Assembly: GCA_022600975.1 (NCBI GenBank)
Contig: JAHZJJ010000074.1
Coordinates: 1-52,552, forward strand
Direction of reading: 5' to 3'
Length of the DNA stretch: 52,552 nt
DNA from: Gammaproteobacteria bacterium
Lineage (GTDB): Bacteria > Pseudomonadota > Gammaproteobacteria > Pseudomonadales > Cellvibrionaceae
Part shown: in pieces, positions 36,023-45,149 of the stretch
Numbering within the stretch: the stretch's first letter is position 1
Layout: each line of letters starts with the position of its first letter
Made by a program: the position numbers and the translations under genes
Notes under the pieces: generated by a model
The model's database searches: none
Seen by the model: only the letters and a program-made list of their open reading frames with translations
Told to the model about the DNA's origin: nothing

Positions 36023-36724
36023 CTAGTATACCCGAGCGCGAATGATGCCATACAGCAATGCCAATTGTGCGCTGTAATAACTGAGCATAATACTGATAGT
36101 GGCAAGCGGCAGTGGTATAACAAAACGATTAAGGGCAATTAGCGTATCGGAGACTATAAAGGCGATGGCGCCGATAAATAGTAACGTGGAATTACCACGA
36201 TGAGCAGCGGCAGTGAGCGCCATCACTAAAATAGCTACTAAGTATGCAGCTACATAGCCCGCTTGAGTGCCAGCTGCAGGCAGCAGTTGCAACGCCAGCA
36301 ATGAGGCTACGAGCAACAATGGCACAGCGCGTAATGCAAAGCGCAGACAAAGAAAATTGGCAGCGTGCACAAAAGTGGCAGCATAAGTCAATTGTGCCAA
36401 TAAAAAGGCACCGAGACCAAAGCTAAATTGATTGGGAATATCCAGTGCTAAAAATACATCGCCAAGGGCCGAAAAGGTCAACGCCACCAACATCAAATTG
36501 CGGCAACTACTCGGGAGGCGTTTTACGGTAATACCCATCAACAAAACAATCGGTATTATTTTCACTGCCGCCATCCAGTTGCCGGCAAACCCACGGGCAT
36601 CCAAAAGTATATAGCAAGCGCCACTCAGCATAAAAAGTATCAGGACAGTTTTAGATCGCGGTGCAGCGGCTGTAGAAGTCGTTACCAAGCGGCCTGTTTG
36701 CGGGGTTAATGGGGCCCTGCTCAT
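36023..36724 (-). CDS. YhhN/lysoplasmalogenase family membrane protein
   Basis: A 233-residue protein with about eight hydrophobic segments and the YhhN-family core LTFSALGDVFLALDIPNQFSFG, then GAFLLAQLTYAATF. Family members hydrolyse the vinyl-ether of lysoplasmalogens in animals and some bacteria; the bacterial substrate is often unclear. The first 30 residues are polar. It lies 41 bases upstream of yrfG on the same strand and may share its transcript. Confidence 0.88.
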   Translation of the reverse strand: MSRAPLTPQTGRLVTTSTAAAPRSKTVLILFMLSGACYILLDARGFAGNWMAAVKIIPIVLLMGITVKRLPSSCRNLMLVALTFSALGDVFLALDIPNQFSFGLGAFLLAQLTYAATFVHAANFLCLRFALRAVPLLLVASLLALQLLPAAGTQAGYVAAYLVAILVMALTAAAHRGNSTLLFIGAIAFIVSDTLIALNRFVIPLPLATISIMLSYYSAQLALLYGIIRARVY

Positions 36725-36904
36725 AGCCTTTCTCCATTATTGTGTAGTTGGCGAAATATACAGAAACACTGTCAGATCGCGTCAGTATTGAGTAAAGTTG
36801 ATAGCGGCGCAATTGATATCTGCAATTTTGCTTACTAAGCGCCCGCTGTCGAACCGCTGCCTGGACAGCTTGTTTTTTTACCAACATTAGGAAAATACTT
36901 CGCC

Positions 36905-37822
36905 ATGAAAGCCAACACGATTCTCGATACTATCGGTAACACACCTCACGTTAAAATCAACCACCTGTTTCGCCCCGACATCGAAGTGTGGATGAAGGTG
37001 GAACGATTTAACCCCGGTAGCAGTATTAAAGATCGCATCGCGCTGGCGATGATCGATGACGCTGAAGCCAGCGGCAAACTAAAATCCGGCAGTGTAATTA
37101 TTGAGCCTACCTCCGGCAATACTGGTATAGGCTTAGCAATGGTCGCCGCAGTACGCGGCTACCGGCTGATTCTCACTATGCCGGAATCCATGTCCGTGGA
37201 ACGCCGCATGATTATGCAGGCAATGGGCGCAGAACTTGTGTTAACGGAAAAAGAAAAGGGTATGCCCGGCGCCATCGACAAAGCCTTCGAGCTGCTCGAT
37301 GAGGTGGACAACAGTTGGATGCCACAACAATTTAACAATGCCTCCAACCCGCGCGTGCACCGGGAGATCACGACGCAAGAAATTCTCACTGACTTCCCCG
37401 AAGGGTTCGATTATCTCATTACCGGTGTTGGTACCGGCGGCCATATTACTGGCTGTAGTGAAGCGCTAAAAGCCTCTTTCCCCCACATGCAAACGCTAGC
37501 GGTTGAACCGCAACAATCTGCCGTAATCAGCGGTGGTGAAAAGGGGCCACATCGCCTACAGGGTATTGGTGCTGGCTTTATTCCCGAAGTCCTCAACACC
37601 GATACCCTCGACGGCATCATAAAGGTCAGCGAAGAAGACAGCTTTGCCATGACTCGAGAGTGCGCGCGTAAAGAGGCCATTTTTGTCGGCATTTCCTCCG
37701 GTGCCACCCTTGCCGCGGTGAAACAAAAGCAGGCAGAGCTTGCGCCGGGCAGTCGGATATTGGTATTTAGCTATGACACTGGCGAGCGCTATTTGTCAGT
37801 TGATGGCTTATTTAACCACTGA
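36905..37822 (+). CDS. cysK: Cysteine synthase (O-acetylserine sulfhydrylase)
   Basis: A PLP enzyme that makes cysteine from O-acetylserine and sulfide. The 305-residue product has the PLP lysine in [16 protein letters not shown] (about residue 40), the substrate loop [12 protein letters not shown], the phosphate-binding [10 protein letters not shown] (about 177) and [11 protein letters not shown]. Length is closer to CysM, but [10 protein letters not shown] and the C-terminus fit CysK; the subtype is my judgement. cysQ follows after 66 bases, making a small sulfur-assimilation pair. Confidence 0.9.
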   Translation: MKANTILDTIGNTPHVKINHLFRPDIEVWMKVERFNPGSSIKDRIALAMIDDAEASGKLKSGSVIIEPTSGNTGIGLAMVAAVRGYRLILTMPESMSVERRMIMQAMGAELVLTEKEKGMPGAIDKAFELLDEVDNSWMPQQFNNASNPRVHREITTQEILTDFPEGFDYLITGVGTGGHITGCSEALKASFPHMQTLAVEPQQSAVISGGEKGPHRLQGIGAGFIPEVLNTDTLDGIIKVSEEDSFAMTRECARKEAIFVGISSGATLAAVKQKQAELAPGSRILVFSYDTGERYLSVDGLFNH

Positions 37823-37888
37823 TAAAAAACCACGGTCGTTATATCCAAGAAAACTGACAGTGCTTTATCTAAATATAAGGAAAACTGA

Positions 37889-38725
37889 GTGAATAACAGA
37901 ACAAGCGAAAAGACATTATTGCAACGTGCAATTGAAATTTCCGTAGAGGCGGGACGCGCCATTCTCAAGGTGTACCACAGTAGCATAGATATTGCCGTAA
38001 CGACCAAAGCAGATAACTCACCACTGACTATCGCGGATCTGGCCGCACACCGGGTGCTGGTATCCGCACTGAGTGATTTGCTGTCGGTGCCAGTATTGTC
38101 TGAAGAAGAGGCTCCACCACCTTTTGCCGAACGCAGTCAATGGCAACGCTACTGGCTTGTTGATCCACTGGATGGCACTAAGGAGTTTGTTCAGCGATCA
38201 GGTGAATTCACCGTTAATATTGCCCTAATTGAAAATGGTGTACCTGTGCTGGGAGTGGTGCATGTGCCTGTGCTCGGTATCACCTATGCCGGAAGCCAAA
38301 ATAGTGGTGCGATTAAATTGAATACCGCAGGCCAAACATCCATTCAAGTACGCAAGCTACAACCGCGGATCACTGCCGGTGAAGCAGTTGAAATGGTCGC
38401 TAGCCGCAGCCATGGTAAAGGTGCCGTTGGGGGTTTAATCACACAAATTGAGTCCAAACTCGGCTCCATTGCCCTTAAAAATATGGGCAGCTCTCTCAAA
38501 TTGTGCCTAGTGGCCGAGGGAGCCGCCGACCTGTACCCCCGCCTCGCACCCACTTGTGAATGGGACACTGCCGCGGCGCAGGCGGTGGTGGAGGCGGCTG
38601 GCGGTATTGTTGTAGACGAACATTTCGAACTGCTGCGTTACAACCGCAAAGCATCACTGCTTAACCCCTATTTTTATGTTATCGGCGATCAACAATTTAA
38701 TTGGCGTCAGCTGCTCAGTAAATAA
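37889..38725 (+). CDS. cysQ: 3'(2'),5'-bisphosphate nucleotidase CysQ
   Basis: Hydrolyses PAP, the by-product of sulfate assimilation, to AMP. The 278-residue inositol-monophosphatase-fold protein has metal motifs VLSEEEAPPPFAER, WLVDPLDGTKEFVQRSGEFT (quoted one residue short of the glycine-rich end), and the C-terminal CEWDTAAAQAVVEAAGG. The GTG start has AAGGAAAAC upstream. It follows cysK on the same strand. Confidence 0.94.
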   Translation: MNNRTSEKTLLQRAIEISVEAGRAILKVYHSSIDIAVTTKADNSPLTIADLAAHRVLVSALSDLLSVPVLSEEEAPPPFAERSQWQRYWLVDPLDGTKEFVQRSGEFTVNIALIENGVPVLGVVHVPVLGITYAGSQNSGAIKLNTAGQTSIQVRKLQPRITAGEAVEMVASRSHGKGAVGGLITQIESKLGSIALKNMGSSLKLCLVAEGAADLYPRLAPTCEWDTAAAQAVVEAAGGIVVDEHFELLRYNRKASLLNPYFYVIGDQQFNWRQLLSK

Positions 38726-38822
38726 AGCTCCTTACCGAGCTCTATCCGGCTCCAGCCTAAGAGGAACGGTAGCGCAGAAGTCACCTGCTCCTTATTTTTC
38801 CATGCGCCTTTGCCTTTACTAA

Positions 38823-41800
38823 TCAGGCATTTTCCAAACTGACAAGCTCGGCCTGCTGGGTTGCACTAACACTTTTTCTAATTCGCAGTGTTTCAATCAC
38901 TTTGTATAAGTTAGGCACTAATACCAACGTTACAAAAGTGGCGCAGAGCACGCCAAAGGCAAGACTTATCACCATTGGAATTAAAAATTTCGCCTGCATG
39001 GAACGCTCAAACATAATCGGCATCAGACCCACAAACGTGGTCACTGAGGTGAGAATAATCGGCCTAAAACGATCGCGCCCCGCTTGTACCACCGCGTCCA
39101 TGACCACCATACCCTTAGCGCGCAGTTGATTGATACGGTCCATCAACACCAGATTGTCGTTGACGACAACTCCCGCAGCCGCCAGGAAGCCAAGCATCGA
39201 CATTATGTCGATGTTGTAGCCGAACAATAGATGGCCGAGAACCGCACCAAAGAAACCGAAAGGAACCGCAGTGAGAATCAGCAGTGGCTGCAAATAAGAG
39301 CGAAAGGCAATGGCCAACAACGCATAAATAGCAAACAGAGACAGCGCAAAAAAGGCCAAAATTGCGCCGTTGAATTCTTCTTGTTCTTGCATTTCACCGG
39401 ATGCTTTAAGCAAAAACCCACTAAATTGCTTTTCCCATGCAGGTAAATGGGTTTTTCTTATCTGCTGTAAAATCTCCTGTGCGGAGGCATTGCCCGGCGT
39501 CAATTCGGCATTGATTCGCACGGTACGTTTGCGGTCATTGCGGCGAATGGTGGTGTATCCAGGCACATAGATCGCTTCGGCCACAGCACTAAACGGCACT
39601 TCACCTTTACTCGTGCGAATACGTATGCGGTTTATCTGCTCCTCACTAGCCCGCTCTTCCTTTGGATAACGTACCATCACCCGTACATCTTCGCGACCGC
39701 GGGGTATGCGCTGTACTTCTTCTCCATAAAACCCCTGACGCACCTGACGCGCAACCTCTTCAAGACTAATGCCCATATTAGTGGCGTGGGGTTTGAGTAG
39801 AATTTCGATATCCTGACGTGCGCTAATCAGATTATCACGCACATCGTAGACACCAGCGTAGCTGTCAAGCTGCGCTTTGACCGCATCAGCAGCCGCACGC
39901 AATTCATTAATGTCACCAGACGCAGTGCTCAAGTTGAGCTCCATCCCCTGGTTCCCATTATTCAGGGTATGATGAATATCTATCTCTTCAACACTCGCTG
40001 GAAGTTCACCGATATATTCTCGCCAACGCAATGCCAGCGTCTGTGAACTAACGTCCCGCTCTTCACCATCTACCAGCTGCAGTAATACTTGGACGTTATT
40101 GCCCCACGAAAAAGCCATGATATTTTTCAAAAATGACGCACCATTATTTTGTGTCAACATTTCTGAATCTTCAGCTAACTTCTGCCCGGCGCGTTCAATT
40201 TGTTGCATCACACGCTGTGTCTCTTCAAAAGATTCACCCGTGGCAATGGTAATCTCCAATTCTAATAGGTCAGAAGAAATCCCCGGGGCAAATGCAGAGC
40301 CTACATAACCACTTTTATACAGTGCAAATGACAACCCCAGTGCCATCACAAAAACCATCACCGTACTACGGCTATTATTCAATGTTTTTTGCAGTAACGG
40401 CGAATAATATTGATCTCCCGCCTTTTGCATACCGCCAGCAAACTTCCCTCGTAGCTTTTGTAACTGCATACCGAATTTACTGGTGGCTGTTTTTTCCGGT
40501 TTCATATGCACTAGGTGGGCCGGCAGAATTAACAGAGATTCCACCAATGAAAAAGCTAGGCACAGCAATACCACTATCGGCAACGAGAGCACCATCTGAG
40601 CAGTATTGCCGGGCAAAAACAACATCGGCACAAAAAATATCATGGTGGAAATTACTGCAAAGAGCACCGGGGCAGAAACTTGTTTGACACCTTCTTCGGC
40701 CGCTGCCAGGCCAGTTTTGCCGCGGTCGTGGGCAGCATGCACCGCCTCACCGACAATAATTGCATCATCCACCACAATGCCGAGAATCAGCAGGAAAGCA
40801 AACAGCGATAGCATGTTTAAGCTTACACCGGCAACGGGTAACAGCCAAAAAGCGCCCATAAACGCCACTCCGATGCCAATAGTCACCCACACCGCCAGCA
40901 ACGGACGCAAAAACAACATCAACAGTACAAATACCAGCACTAGGCCACCGAGGGCGTTACTGATAAGCAGATCCATACGGCTGGCATAGGTGTCAGAAAA
41001 ATCAAACCAGATTTCAAATTCCATACCCGGCGGCAATTGTTCACGGGTCTCAGCCATAAAGCTCTTGATCGCTTCGGCCGTATCAACCACATCTAGCGGC
41101 TGGCCCTGCAGTATACGCAGGTTCATTCCCGGTTTGCCGTTGAAACGAATTATTGAACCCTCCTCTTCAAAGCCATCGTGAATTTTTGCTACATCTCCGA
41201 GCAGTAACTGGGTACCATCGCTGCGGCTAAGCAGTGGAATTTTGGCAAAGTCCGCAGCTGTATAGGCCTGGCCACGAGTTTGTACCTGAATATCGCCACG
41301 CTCGGAGCGCACCATGCCTGCGGGCAGATCGAGCGAAGAACGACGCACCGCCGCAACCACAGCGTCAAAGCTAAGGTTGTGACGACGTAAGTTCAACTCG
41401 GGAACCTCTATCGAAACTTCATCTGCACGATCGCCCCATATATCGACCCGGCGTACCCCGGGCAGCAGGGTAAGCTGATCACTCAAATCCATTGCTGTTT
41501 CCTTGAGCTGACGCGGTGTTACCAGACCGGCCAAGGCGATCATCATCATTTGAGTTTCCCATTCCTGCAGCGCAATAACCGGGCGCTCAATATCACCGGG
41601 AAAGGTACTGATACTGTCGATCTCTGCCTTGATATCATTCAACATGCGCAATTCGTCATAGCCATCCACCGCCTCAATTATGACGACACTGTGGCTGCGG
41701 CGAGAATAGGAGTTTATCTCTTTAATTCCCTTTACTTCAGCGATCGCCTCCTCAACGCGTACAGTGACTTGTTGCTCCACTTCCGCAGGGCCGGCACTAG

Positions 41801-41957
41801 GATAGCTGATATCAACCCTTACAATGCCCGGATTAATTGAAGGAAAAACCTCACGTCCAATGTGTGAGAGACCAAATATGCCGCCGATTACGATCATAAT
41901 CATCAACAAATTGGCAGCTCTGCTGTTGCGTACGAACCATTCGATAATACCCTGCAT
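38823..41957 (-). CDS. RND efflux permease (HAE/AcrB-type)
   Basis: A 1044-residue inner-membrane proton/drug antiporter subunit. Features are the N-terminal helix FVRNSRAANLLMIMIVIGG, porter-domain sequence VRVDISYPSAGPAEVEQQV, TM2-6 (ALGGLVLVFVLLMLFLRPL) and the proton-relay aspartates in GIVVDDAIIVGEAVHAAHD (about 405). The second half repeats the pattern (ALLAIAFRSYLQPLLIL, AAAGVVVNDNLVLMDRINQL), with the second position N-D rather than D-D. It is three bases downstream of the adaptor gene. No outer-membrane channel is encoded nearby, so it must borrow a TolC-like protein. The substrate cannot be read. Confidence 0.93.
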   Translation of the reverse strand: MQGIIEWFVRNSRAANLLMIMIVIGGIFGLSHIGREVFPSINPGIVRVDISYPSAGPAEVEQQVTVRVEEAIAEVKGIKEINSYSRRSHSVVIIEAVDGYDELRMLNDIKAEIDSISTFPGDIERPVIALQEWETQMMMIALAGLVTPRQLKETAMDLSDQLTLLPGVRRVDIWGDRADEVSIEVPELNLRRHNLSFDAVVAAVRRSSLDLPAGMVRSERGDIQVQTRGQAYTAADFAKIPLLSRSDGTQLLLGDVAKIHDGFEEEGSIIRFNGKPGMNLRILQGQPLDVVDTAEAIKSFMAETREQLPPGMEFEIWFDFSDTYASRMDLLISNALGGLVLVFVLLMLFLRPLLAVWVTIGIGVAFMGAFWLLPVAGVSLNMLSLFAFLLILGIVVDDAIIVGEAVHAAHDRGKTGLAAAEEGVKQVSAPVLFAVISTMIFFVPMLFLPGNTAQMVLSLPIVVLLCLAFSLVESLLILPAHLVHMKPEKTATSKFGMQLQKLRGKFAGGMQKAGDQYYSPLLQKTLNNSRSTVMVFVMALGLSFALYKSGYVGSAFAPGISSDLLELEITIATGESFEETQRVMQQIERAGQKLAEDSEMLTQNNGASFLKNIMAFSWGNNVQVLLQLVDGEERDVSSQTLALRWREYIGELPASVEEIDIHHTLNNGNQGMELNLSTASGDINELRAAADAVKAQLDSYAGVYDVRDNLISARQDIEILLKPHATNMGISLEEVARQVRQGFYGEEVQRIPRGREDVRVMVRYPKEERASEEQINRIRIRTSKGEVPFSAVAEAIYVPGYTTIRRNDRKRTVRINAELTPGNASAQEILQQIRKTHLPAWEKQFSGFLLKASGEMQEQEEFNGAILAFFALSLFAIYALLAIAFRSYLQPLLILTAVPFGFFGAVLGHLLFGYNIDIMSMLGFLAAAGVVVNDNLVLMDRINQLRAKGMVVMDAVVQAGRDRFRPIILTSVTTFVGLMPIMFERSMQAKFLIPMVISLAFGVLCATFVTLVLVPNLYKVIETLRIRKSVSATQQAELVSLENA

Positions 41958-41960
41958 ACT

Positions 41961-43199
41961 TTAGCCCTCGCCGTTAGCCAAAACCGCGGTTGAAATTAAA
42001 CTTCCGTTAACCTTCGGGCTAAATGTATGCAAATTCAGGCTTGGGGGTTTTTCATTCAAAGGGTTTGGGGTTAGGGTCATACCCTCATAGGCATAGCCTA
42101 GGCTGGATACCACAATTTGCTCTCCACTGGCAAAATCGCCCCGCAGCCACACCTCGTCGCCAATGGTTTGTAACAGTTCTACAGTTTTGAACACCAGCTG
42201 ATTTTCATTGTTCAATATCAATACACGATCACCCTCGTGTAGCGCCTGGCGCGGCAGCCGGGTAATGTCTTCTAATGTTTTACCAGAGATTTGGGCTTCC
42301 ACAAACAAACCGTTGATCAATGGTGCGGCACCAGCATAGGGTGCCTCTATTTGCGCCACGGCGTAGACAAAGCGGCTGTTTGGGTCAATATGCGCCTCTG
42401 TGCGCACCAATTTGCCGTGCCACTCTCGACGTTGACCGGCGATCGTTGCCGACAAACGCACTGCCAGGCCGCTTTCCAATGCTCTACCCAAAGGCAAATC
42501 CAGCAATGCCAATTGGTGATCTGTCAGCGGTAGGCGCACTTCGGCAATATCAGTGCTGTGCACCCGCGCTAATGTAGTGCCAACGGTGACATATTGCCCC
42601 AAATTCACAAAGGTCTCACTCACGCGACCAGCAAAAGGCGCCTCCACCTGAGTGCGCTCCAAATCCAGCTGGGCCTGATCCCGATTGGCTCTGGCAGCCT
42701 CCAGACCCGCTTTGGCAGTACTGAGCTGAGGTTTGCGCAAAAATAAGTCATTAGCACTGGAGTTACCCAAGTCACGCCATTCACGCTGGGCTTGCCTGGC
42801 TTGCCCCTGCTCTTGAGCCAGGGCTGATTCCGCCTTAGTCAAATCTGCTTGTTTGAGGGTTAATAAGTGGTGGTAGTCTGCCGCTTCCAGCTGTACCAGT
42901 GTTGTCCCTGGCTGGAAAAAGCCTCCGGGAACAAAGCTCTCGTCGACCATTTCAATAACGCCGTTAACACGTGCGATCACATCAATTTCATAGCGTGCAT
43001 GCACTGACCCCTGGCTCGGCACCACCAGGGTGTGGCGGCCGGGTTCAGCGTAAACTACGTCCGCAATCGGTGGCACTGTAGCTTCGGCAACTTTTTCCTG
43101 CGGCTTTGGGGCCAACAAGACCACCAACGTAATAACAGCAGCCCCAACGGCAACTACAGCCCCTAGCAACTGGTTTTTTCTCGATAACTTCATGAACAC
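41961..43199 (-). CDS. RND periplasmic adaptor (membrane fusion protein)
   Basis: A 412-residue adaptor with an N-terminal membrane anchor (about 10-30, AVVAVGAAVITLVVLLAP). A split lipoyl domain has arms GVIEMVDESFVPGGFFQPGT and QVEAPFAGRVSETFVNLGQY, flanking an alpha-hairpin (about 115-170, Gln/Ala/Glu-rich). The beta-barrel and membrane-proximal domains follow. It bridges the permease to an outer-membrane channel. Translationally adjacent to the permease gene. Confidence 0.93.
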   Translation of the reverse strand: MFMKLSRKNQLLGAVVAVGAAVITLVVLLAPKPQEKVAEATVPPIADVVYAEPGRHTLVVPSQGSVHARYEIDVIARVNGVIEMVDESFVPGGFFQPGTTLVQLEAADYHHLLTLKQADLTKAESALAQEQGQARQAQREWRDLGNSSANDLFLRKPQLSTAKAGLEAARANRDQAQLDLERTQVEAPFAGRVSETFVNLGQYVTVGTTLARVHSTDIAEVRLPLTDHQLALLDLPLGRALESGLAVRLSATIAGQRREWHGKLVRTEAHIDPNSRFVYAVAQIEAPYAGAAPLINGLFVEAQISGKTLEDITRLPRQALHEGDRVLILNNENQLVFKTVELLQTIGDEVWLRGDFASGEQIVVSSLGYAYEGMTLTPNPLNEKPPSLNLHTFSPKVNGSLISTAVLANGEG

Positions 43200-44076
43200 C
43201 CCTAACTCCTGAACCTTCCATTGATTAATAAATCATCGGCTGTACATTTTGCAGGGGTTCATACCAAAAAAGAATGCCCACCGCTACGCCGCCAAATGCG
43301 CTCTCTCACAAACTATGAAATGATTGATGTAAAGATCTACGGGTTAACTTTAACTGCAGAATACAGCTTCCTATTTACTTCCTGAATAATTTTGATACCT
43401 CCTTTAACAACCTCTTTTTATGGTCTAATCGTCCATTTTTTAGCTCTGCCATTAAATAATTTATTGTTTCGGCAAGCTGACACAATATCAGCAACTTCAA
43501 AGAGAGTGATTCAAGCGTACAAGCAAAAAGTCGATAATATTCTATTAAAGAGCAGCTACTAACTTATGAAAGGCGTAAAATGCTGGTTTCTATATTATGA
43601 CCTATCAACACTTAATCATTAACGCAGGCTCCGAGTATACCAAGCTTTTGGTCAATAGCCATAGTTTTTTTAAAAGTGTAGCCACCAAGCCCCACTTCGA
43701 GCCCAAATAATAATCTAAACCCATCAAAAATATTCTGCTCCACCACATTAGAATTATTTTTGATATTTTCATTCAACCTTTCTCTCGAACACGGGCAGCC
43801 TTAGAATAAAAAAATTCTCTAATATTTATCTTTCCTCGCTCGGCTGTGGTTAACTATATACATCAAAGCCTTGCGAACCATGCCCCCTAGAACTGAAACT
43901 CATAAAATTTGTTTTTAATAGAGCGATCTAAACTTGGCCTCTAATCGATAACTTCTTGAATAACAAAGATCACAGGTTATTCTTATCAATGTTGGCGTTT
44001 AATTCTTTCAACTCTCACACAGTTGCAAAATGTTTTCTTTATTTGCTATATGCAACAGTCAAAGGTCTTACTACCC
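43200..44076. other. Long intergenic region upstream of the RND operon
   Basis: These 877 A+T-rich bases must hold the RND promoter (leftward) and that of the 44077 gene. No regulator gene is present. One 54-codon leftward frame (43612-43776, TTG start) reads in a coding-like way (NVVEQNIFDGFRLLFGLEVG), but a competing ATG frame overlaps it and no family is recognised. It may be a gene remnant. Confidence 0.4.
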
Positions 44077-44484
44077 ATGAAAAAATTACTGATACCACTG
44101 ATTATTCTCTTGCTGATTATCGGTTTTTTTATGTCGAGAGAAAGGCGCGAACAGGCGGAAGATGCCCACAATACCCTCGATCAGCCAAGCTCTGAAACTA
44201 CTGAGAATAGCCAAAATAAAGCCAGCCCGAATGGTGACACAATGAAAGGGGCAACAGAAGATGCCAGTGAAAGCTTAAAAGATGTCGGCAAGGAGGTTCG
44301 CGATACCGCCGAATCTGCCGTGAATAAAATACGCGGTGAGAAAAAAAGTGAAGATAGCAGCAACACGCAAAATGGAGATGACAGCAACAATACACAGAAT
44401 GCAAATGGCAGCAACGACACACAAGATGGAGATGACAACAGCAACACACAGAATGGAAATGGCAGCAACGGCACCAATCAATAG
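44077..44484 (+). CDS. Single-pass protein with Asn/Gly/Asp-rich tandem repeats
   Basis: The ATG at 44077, with AAAGG about ten bases before, is preferred over the track start at 44023 because it places an ideal membrane helix at the N-terminus (KKLLIPLIILLLIIGFF, residues 2-18). The 135-residue protein then has a polar, amphipathic stretch (EDASESLKDVGKEVRDTAES) and a repeat tail built from 9-10 residue units such as SNNTQNANG and SNTQNGNG (about 92-135). The repeat is visible in the DNA too (cagcaac.cacaaaatgga), so copy number may vary. Likely a membrane-anchored, disordered periplasmic protein. No family is recognised. Confidence 0.7.
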   Translation: MKKLLIPLIILLLIIGFFMSRERREQAEDAHNTLDQPSSETTENSQNKASPNGDTMKGATEDASESLKDVGKEVRDTAESAVNKIRGEKKSEDSSNTQNGDDSNNTQNANGSNDTQDGDDNSNTQNGNGSNGTNQ

Positions 44485-44697
44485 TTCGGGCAAAAGGGGC
44501 AGCTTCTCGAAAAGTTTCAACTGCATTTATACAGAGAGATAACGGTAAGATTGATCTAGCGATAACTGAAATGTTAAAGCTAGAAGCCGTAGTTGAATCA
44601 CGCAAGTCTGCACAAGTTCTTGGTGTGCATGTTTGTAAGTTTGTAACTAGCCTTTTGGCAGATTAAAAAGTCTCTGCGATCAAAGTTGAATGAATCG

Positions 44698-45066
44698 ATG
44701 CTCAAACACTGGTGGCACAGAAATTATAAGGTATTGGAAATTTGCCCGTTGGAAAAATTGCACAACGGCGACTTTCTTGGATTAAGATTCCAGGTTGACC
44801 CCATCATCTGTGAATACGGGACACTAAGAGGATTATTGATCGATGCTGAAGATTTTTACGGCTGGGAAAGCTTTATCACACGTGTGCCATACTGCGTTTT
44901 TACCCAGGAGCAGCACAAACATATTCAGCGTATAGCCCTGATCTCGGACCGCATGTTATTGAACTTTATGCCCCAGCTTGTCGAGCACTTTTTAAGTGCT
45001 GAGGTGCGACCATTTCCTAGATCCGAATATGATTCAGCACTAGACTGGCTCGCCAAAGCCGGTTAG
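44698..45066 (+). CDS. SpoIIAA-like (STAS/SEC14) domain protein
   Basis: The 122-residue product matches the SpoIIAA-like pattern: a first strand region, then RGLLIDAEDFYGWESF (about 44-59), HIQRIALISDRMLLNFMPQL, and the closing SAEVRPFPRSEYDSALDWL. These single-domain proteins are common in marine bacteria and are thought to bind lipid-like or protein partners; their job is not settled. ATG 44698 is chosen because it gives the compact domain; the track uses a TTG four codons earlier. Neither has a good ribosome site. Confidence 0.8.
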   Translation: MLKHWWHRNYKVLEICPLEKLHNGDFLGLRFQVDPIICEYGTLRGLLIDAEDFYGWESFITRVPYCVFTQEQHKHIQRIALISDRMLLNFMPQLVEHFLSAEVRPFPRSEYDSALDWLAKAG

Positions 45067-45149
45067 ATCAAAGTTATTTAGCAAGCTTAAAGTAAAACCA
45101 TTGCCTGCAATGGAACAGAAAACAAACTAATTCCCCCTCTCAACCATTT

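Noticed and set aside
43612-43776. 54-codon leftward ORF
   Set aside because: Coding-like wording but two competing frames, a TTG start and no recognised family; kept only as a remark in the intergenic entry.
44198-44605. Leftward Cys/Leu-rich ORFs opposite the repeat protein
   Set aside because: They are the mirror of the Asn/Gly repeat on the + strand.
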